Source of the DNA: Hanleya hanleyi
Lineage: Eukaryota; Mollusca; Polyplacophora; Lepidopleurida; Hanleyidae
Assembly: GCA_036873755.1 (NCBI GenBank)
Contig: JAVTVY010056984.1
Span: 62,001-126,000 of the forward strand
Length of the DNA stretch: 64,000 bases
Direction: 5' to 3'
Both the position numbers and the translations under genes were made by a program. This document shows, piece by piece, positions 57,310 to 64,000 of the stretch; within the stretch, counting starts at the first letter, position 1, and each line of letters begins with the position of its first letter. A model generated the notes under the pieces. It did no database searches and was not told the DNA's origin. It saw nothing but the letters and a program-made list of their open reading frames with translations.

Positions 57310-60300
57310 ATGCAGAACCACAATTCAGATCGATGGACTAATTGCATGATTGTATTCGAGGAAAAGAATCATGAGTCTCTTTCAAGTCAATCAACACATC
57401 AACGACCAAGTGGAGTGATTGTTTTCCCCTCCGATGCAGCTCAGTGCAACTTCATTTCTCGAGATAACTCAATATTTCTACTTTTGAAAGATGCTCTGCG
57501 ATGTGCTACATTTTCTGACCATGTAAACAACAAAGGTTATAAACCAATGGAGAAATTCCTAGCAAGCCATGACACAGACTCAAAGTCCTCTTTCATCTGG
57601 AATGAAAAGCGTACACGTCGTCTATACATTTCTTTACAGTCCTATCTCACACTTCTCGAGAACCACTTTCTTAATCTTGAAAATAGCCTTCGTAAAGCAG
57701 AGATCATGGACTTCCTAGAAATGAGACAAACCATTTTTCAAAACTCAACACCTGCTGCACCTGCTGAAGACACAGCAAAACTGACCAAACGGCAAAAAAT
57801 GCAAAAAGTTCCCATCCAGTTATGCAAGGATGCATTTAATGGTGACAAGAGGGAGATGATGGTTACCATGTCCAAATTAGTGGTCATAGGTACAAGTAGA
57901 AACCCGTTTATAGAGTCTGGTCGCCTAACCATTGATGACCTGCGAGTGTTGACCAGCGGGACCCTAAAAGGATCCACTGTCTTGGAAAAACTGCTGACAA
58001 TGTGATTGCGAAAACAGAAGATAGAGCCAATATTGAGTTCCTCGGCATTGGTTTATATCCAAGAGAATTATTCTGGATATGAAATTAGAAAACAGTTTGG
58101 CGAGCTTGTTGCATCAACTTCTAAGGTGAACAACTACTTATCAGATATCAACTTAAAATTCAAGAGGATACTTCAGCCAAAACGCACGTTTAGTGGATGG
58201 AGTATCAACCCAGTACAACTACTGAAGATTCTAAGATACAGATATCCCAGTATACCAGAAGATTCTGCCGTCAGTGTAAAAATCTACGGAGATGGGCGAC
58301 AAATTGGTGGGAGACAGACAGCATTTTTTGCAATCAGTCTCTTGAATGATGATTTATATTTCCGTGGGCACAAGTACCAGTCTTCAGAAGACATCTTTCC
58401 AATTGCTATGTTCTATGAGAGTGATAAATCTGAAAATCTGATGGCCAATGGACAAGAAGTCTTGAAGAAGATGGTGTCCACACTCTCTGACAAGGGCTAC
58501 AATTTCTATGTTTCTGGAGACTATAATTTTTTGATGGCCCTTCTAGATGAATCCATGAATGCTGCATCCAATGACAAGTGGAATATTTATCATGCTTCCC
58601 ACAAAGATGACCGCTCCAATGTGCACCCTTCTTCAGGATTGAGAACAGACCTCAACTTCCAAGTTGACAACAGTTTTCCAAATTCTGTCATCAAGGGAAT
58701 ACCACTATCAAATTACGTTCTGTGTATAATGCATGGCATTGTCCGACAAACAGAAAAGCTGCTTGATCTGGAAATTGGTAACATATACAGCAGTGGATAC
58801 AAGGTAGGACAACTTGGTATCAACTGTTCCAAGGCAACATTCATAGAAGAGGCCATTGCAAAGCTGGAAAACAACATCAACAAAAGAGGAGTGCGGAATG
58901 GAAATTTTGAGGTTAAGTTTGACAACACGGGGCAGCCAAAGCCAACGAAGCTCAATGGAACTCACGCAAATGTCATCCTTTCTCCAGTCCCGAATGGGTA
59001 TACGGAGGAGCAATTTCCACATCCACTGAAAGGTATTTTGTGTGACAGACAGCACAAGGAGCTATCCTTGCCAAGAAAAGTCATGGATTCCTTGAATTTT
59101 GAAGACAGCATGACTGATTTGCAGCTGGTGAAGACGATATGGCATCATCTTCACCAGATGCAAACCATCCTAGAAAATGACCCGCTTCCACGCAGAAAAC
59201 TTGGCAGAAATGAGCAAAGTTGCAATCCAGAGGATTATGAATGGGGATACTCTCCAGCAGACGTAGAACTCTACAAGCACGAGTCATATTATCAACTGTT
59301 CAAGTTCAGATATGGATGGAAAAATTTAACTCCATATATGATGATTTACATTGACCATGTCTCCAGTCTCATGGTTAGTTTGCCGTTTTCATTGAGCAGA
59401 TTCATGGCTCAGGGAGGAGAACATGCCAATTATCGTGACAACAGCTTTTTCTATAGTCACACTACACGGCATGGAGGGAGAAGAACTGATAACCAGGATC
59501 CAATCTATGCCAACTTCTTCCACAGGTTCAAAAATCTGTGTCATGAAATTGGCGAATACAATAGGTCGAACGACCCTGACATCCTGGCTCTTGGGGAAAA
59601 CTTTGCCAATTTTCTGTCAACAGAGTGTATTGGCAATACCCCTCCAGTTGACGATGAAGTGGAAGGTACCGATTTGGGCACAATAAGAAGAGAAAGCGTG
59701 GAGACGACTGCTTCAAGCCTGTCAGCCAGTCGAGGTACTGAAGGTGTTCTGCCTGGCAAATATTTCATTTTGGTTGGAAACATTGGCCAAGCAAAGTTGA
59801 CAAAGCTAATTACAGATAATGGTGGTTACGTGGTTGACAATGTCCCTAACAGTGTCTCAGCAAAGCAGTTTATCATTGTCACATCACAAGCTGTCATTGA
59901 TAGGAATCCTGTGAAGAATGTACGGATGGCAGTCAGGAGATCTTACCCCATATTATCTCCAGACTACATTCATGAATCTATCAGGAAGAGCTGTGCTGAG
60001 AGGCCTGAAAATTTCAGTCTCAACCTCGAACGTGTTCTGAAATTAGTCAAATCCAGAAACATACCTGTTGAAACAAAACATTTCTCTGGAAACATTTCCA
60101 TGCTCGGTGTACTTCGGAAAGCGAAAAGCCGAACTCAGCTGAGAACAAGAGCTGTCAAAAAGGTTAAGAACTATGTAAATCCCGCCACTTATTACGCAAT
60201 GACAAGAAGAAAGTATCTTGGTCGTATATACCACAGTTTTGTAGAAGCAAGAAAATTGACCAAAAGTCTTATGGCAGAGTGGAAAAATCTCACTCCAAGG

Positions 60301-60414
60301 CGCAAATCTAGGAATAATCTTGATTGGTCCCAACATGTGAAGGAACAGAAGATTGCAAGACATCGACAACGTTTGTGTCGTCGCTCAATAACATCCAAGC
60401 GCTTACCATTTTGA
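57310..60414 (+). CDS. Unrecognised DDE-transposase-like protein with C-terminal BRCT domain, interrupted by an in-frame TGA
   Basis: A single-exon frame from ATG 57,310 (A at -3) to the stop before 60,415: 231 codons, TGA at 58,003-58,005, then 802 codons in the same phase. N-terminal part: helical, charged, no known domain. Numbering after the TGA: D96 in YGDGRQIGGR, D172 in VSGDYNFL and E472 in QGGEHANY have the order and spacing (76 and 300) of RNase H-fold transposases with a long insert between D2 and E, as in hAT and RAG1/Transib. A HGIVRQTEKLL helix, then FFYSHTTRHGG, follow the same style. A BRCT domain (about 585-675; KYFILVGNI, ITDNGGYVVDNVP, YPILSPDYIHES) and a very basic tail close the protein. 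AATAAA lies at 60,519. The family is not one I can name; a domesticated or still mobile transposase is the leading idea. Confidence 0.7.
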
Positions 60415-60518
60415 ACATTGTTTGACATTTTTTATGAAGTCTGAAGAGAAGTCCAGTTCCTCAATGAATAGGGCAACAACTATATACAGGCATTTGTGCA
60501 CTTTACGAGGGTTTCAGC

Positions 60519-60524
60519 AATAAA
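60519..60524 (+). terminator. Polyadenylation signal of the DDE-BRCT gene
   Basis: AATAAA about 105 bases after the stop codon. Confidence 0.6.
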
Positions 60525-63500
60525 TCTGGTCAGCATTTCATTTAATCAAGGTGGGGGGGAGGTGTAACCAAATGATCACTTAAGTGCGCCTAAAAAAAAA
60601 TGATCTTGGATCTGTTATTTTATATAAACTGTACATGTTGATTAAGGTCTTGCGTTCACATTTTGGCCCGATAAGTTAAAACAAGTGAAGTTTTTTTCAT
60701 AAAAATGCATAATTTGGTCATGCGCAGGAGATGCCAGGGTTGTTGGATTTTTGGTTTGGTATATAGTTCAGATGAATCCTTGTGATGTGATACACATCAG
60801 GTTAGATTAGATTAGAAGGGTACAAATGTCTATGCTACATGTAGCATTAATCTCTGGATGTATTATTCTCAAAATTCTTCATAATCCAGGGTTCCGCTTG
60901 AATTCTCAGTTCAAAACAATTAAATGGGGAATGCATCTCACTTCACAAACATGCAATTCAGTTTTATTTTTTGTTAACTTACATAATCTGTTGTTCAATA
61001 TTACACACTGATATAGTAGTATTTCTACTGCAGTGCGTGGGTGAAAGATTGTGTTCTTTGATTTTTCTTGATGGACGATGGGTTCTTAATCTGACTTACA
61101 TGACTTGGAAAGTGAGATTGATTAAAGTCTATTACATGAACATTTTGGTGGAGCTCTATTTGCTGGTGAGACATTTTCTTAAACTTAAGTTCTTTTCAAT
61201 GAAGTTCATCGATTATGCCTCCCCTATAAGTATGTATACATGTATGTATATTTGTATGTAAATGTATGTATTTTAAATAAGCGAATTCAAATACCAGAGT
61301 CCACCAACAATGAAACAGATACGTCATCTACATGTAAGTTTTCATGTTTACAATTGAAAGCCATAGGAATATACATTTTGTATGTAGATGTTTTATATCT
61401 GCCTATCATTGTCCTGTTGAGTTTTTCAGACACAAGTGAACTTCGTCATTAAATTAGATAATGCGTGATTCTCAATATTCATATAAGCGATTTAGCCAAA
61501 AGTATATTAGTATGTAGTTTATGCATATACACTACACTATATTTTTATGCAAATTCTTTATTCTTGGTCAGTGAAAGAGATCGGATTATCCTGTCCCTCC
61601 CCCAATTTTGCTGGAGGTCTGTGGTTGTGACATTAGTTTAAAGCTGTTCTCAGTTGAGCAAAACAGATATTGTCTTGTGTTCGTTGTAACGCTGACAGTA
61701 TAGCGTAGCTAGTTATTAACAACTCATCCTGATGAATCAATCAAACTTTTCCAAAAACATTTATGATTGCTATGTATGCGTTTTCTATAGTTGGATATCA
61801 CTGTTTTCCACAGGACTGGAGAAATCTAATGTGAAAAAGACTGAACATTCCTGTTCATAGCCTGTCTGCTATAAAATCCAATTGCATTTTCATGTATTTT
61901 GCAATTTATTGTGAATACATAAAAGTTAGCATGCACTGTTTCAAAACGTTTTTGCATTAAACTTCCAATTTATTGATCATCCATGCATGTTAATCATTCT
62001 ATCTGGCAGAAACATTATGAAAAAGGTCAAAAATCCCTTTGAGTATCTGTCTAACATGACACACCTGCATGCTATGTGGGAAGTCTAGCTGAACTTCGGC
62101 CAGGCAACCATGCAAAGACTCTCTAGAGTTGTCTTTTTGTTCTCTGATATTGAAGTACAAATAAAAAAAATTAACTGGGAGATCTACTGATTTTCAATAT
62201 GTACTGTAGATTGAAGAGTCACATGTGACATAGTTTCCTCTTCAAAAGGTGATGTTACAGATATGTATATCTGTGCAATATTTAGCAAAATAGATGAAAG
62301 ATAGAATGTTTATACACTTATGTATTTACAAATGTGGTGATTAGCATGATATTTCATTTGCGGTCTATTAAATCATTGACGACTGCTAGTCCAGTATTGT
62401 TTTGAAAACTGAGATATTTGTTGTGTATAAACTTGCGAGAAAATGAGATCTCATATTAGAATGTTTATCAAGTTTATGAAAAAGTTATGGAAAATTATCC
62501 ATCACAGCTGTATAGCCGAGTCTGCATGAGCAGCTGAACCATTTTATTGAGAACAAAACTTTTACTATATTTAGCAAATCAGATCAGATTCATTTATTAT
62601 AATACATGATCCACAAATTGTTAAAGGACTTGTGCACTCGTATCATGCCATATACAGAGCTTCAAATTTAAGCTGATTTTGGAATTAATAAAATCACTGA
62701 ATGATCGTCATCAATTTACATGTGTTATAGACATAATAAAGATTATGTTCTTATAAAAATGGAATTATTTCTTCATTGGAAATTTCTGTCAAAAGGATTG
62801 TCATTCTACTGTCAAATTCTTTGCCACTACTACATTGTACTATTTTAGAGTAGACATTTCCTCATTCTGTTCCATCCAGGATATGTTTTTCCATCTTTTG
62901 CTGATAAACAAATTCAGATAAAATATCTAAATGAGATATATATTTGCCTTCTGCAATTAAAATTTCAAATTAAAAACCTAAACCGAATTACAATTCCAGT
63001 GACTTGTACAATTTCAGTGTATGACTCTCTGTACTGGTTTTCAAGAAAGAAAATATAGGTTATTGGCATGATGACTATGAGCCAGCACATCAGCTATGGA
63101 GTTTGTCTTGCTTGGCCAAAGTCCTCTTGGACAAGTGCAGAGCTGGTCTCCCTCAAGCTGTGTACTGTGTATGCCAGGGAACTAATTTTTATTATCCCTA
63201 ACCACAACCACATGTTAGACAGCATGCCCACACCTCCCTCTTAGCAGTTATTTATGACTGGCCAAGGGCTATTAAATTAAGCTGACCATGGTCTCCTGTG
63301 GCGTTTATGGCTGATAAGAAAACACTTCATGGGCCCACCATATTACTGGCCAAAATAACCTAATGAGTTCCCGAGATATCGCCATTATGACGTCATCGGC
63401 TTCCCGGCTTCCCTGTGCTCGAACCGGCTATTTACATTCTACTTGTGCTTAATTTATTGTAGAAATGACAACGATATTTACTTGTGAAGATATGTACTGT

Positions 63501-64000
63501 ATTTAAAACAGGTGCGTTACAGGTGTGGTTAGAAACACACAGCTCTAAGCGGCAAGGATATTCTACAACTGATTGCGGATTATAGAAGGCAAAGCGCATT
63601 TTGAGATTCTTGTCGAATAATTACTACCAATATTAAACCAATCCTTGAAATGATAATATGACGAAATAAATCAAAATATAGAATTGGTTGTATTCATAAT
63701 GGTGAAAAAATTTGTGGTTATATAAATGTTGTTCAAGGCGGGAATGAAGCCAGAGTACCTGCTGAACAGTTGTCCTACATATGAAGTGTAAGTTAACAGA
63801 AAAGTGGTCTGGACAACAAGTGCTGTATTGAAGCGTCTCCAAATATCGTTCGGTTTTTCGTCGGGAAACCTGTGATCTTTTCTCGATATAGCGAATTCCA
63901 AAGGTGAGAGAGAATCGAGAATTTTTTTCACCAAAAAACGAAAGTTTTCACAAAAAACGAATAATTCGCGAAATCGGTTTTCTTTCGCTTAATTGATCGG
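60525..64000. other. AT-rich intergenic; no gene recognised
   Basis: No frame above 100 codons. A TGACGTCA site lies near 63,389. A minus-strand frame at 63,671-63,934 has no recognisable similarity and its start is not convincing. Confidence 0.5.

Noticed and set aside
63671..63934. 87-codon minus-strand frame near the right edge
   Set aside because: AT-rich, no recognised similarity, and no splice or start context.
1..64000. tRNA and rRNA genes
   Set aside because: I looked for A/B-box pairs and GGTTCGAATCC-like motifs and saw no cloverleaf I could support; a tRNAscan run would be decisive.

Overview
The window looks like accessory, repeat-dominated chromosome of a marine invertebrate, most likely a gastropod mollusc. 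The evidence is spliced genes with GT-AG introns, TATA boxes and AATAAA signals, a DIRS retrotransposon, a decayed Polinton capsid gene, and short SINE-like tails of a type I recall from abalone-like genomes (the last point is from memory). Almost everything in the first 44 kb is repeat; ordinary genes appear only in the last 15 kb.

Layout. 1-6.3 kb: an arm pair of a giant foldback element (A) that runs off the left edge, with a (GT)n/(CA)n hairpin centre, a 21-bp minisatellite and a 163-bp satellite. 6.3-10.9 kb: small duplications and a decayed Polinton major-capsid gene. 10,936-17,926: element B, a 7-kb near-perfect palindrome flanked by the 6-bp direct repeat TACCAT. 18-22.6 kb: mostly unassigned, with one small MITE and an LTR-like stretch. 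22.6-39.5 kb: element C, a second giant palindrome related to A and B, whose arms each carry two C2H2 zinc-finger genes. A 6.5-kb DIRS-like retrotransposon (32,378-38,880) sits inside its right arm. 39.5-47.5 kb: satellites, tandem duplications and a 1.6-kb foldback.

Genes. In element C the outer zinc-finger copy of each arm is intact (26,840-25,881 minus; 29,748-30,671 plus) and the inner copy of each is broken. Both intact copies have a TATA box and, directly upstream, an array of 20-bp direct repeats that could be the protein's own operator; the right inner copy has a similar array. At 54,732-49,309 (minus) there is a clean four-exon PC-esterase gene (PCED1 type, 437 aa) with a 33-bp minisatellite array in intron 2. 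Divergent from it, at 57,310-60,414 (plus), lies an intronless ORF that I think is the most novel item: an unrecognised protein with a D-D-E triad spaced as in hAT/RAG1-type transposases and a C-terminal BRCT domain, interrupted by one in-frame TGA.

Inferred theme: elements A, B and C are one family of giant, Polinton-like (6-bp target duplication, long inverted termini) foldback elements. Their arms are packed with palindromic transcription-factor motifs (about forty NRF-1-type GCGCATGCGC sites by eye, many CRE TGACGTCA sites, DR1 and E-box at centres). One member, C, also encodes a zinc-finger factor with its own repeated upstream array.
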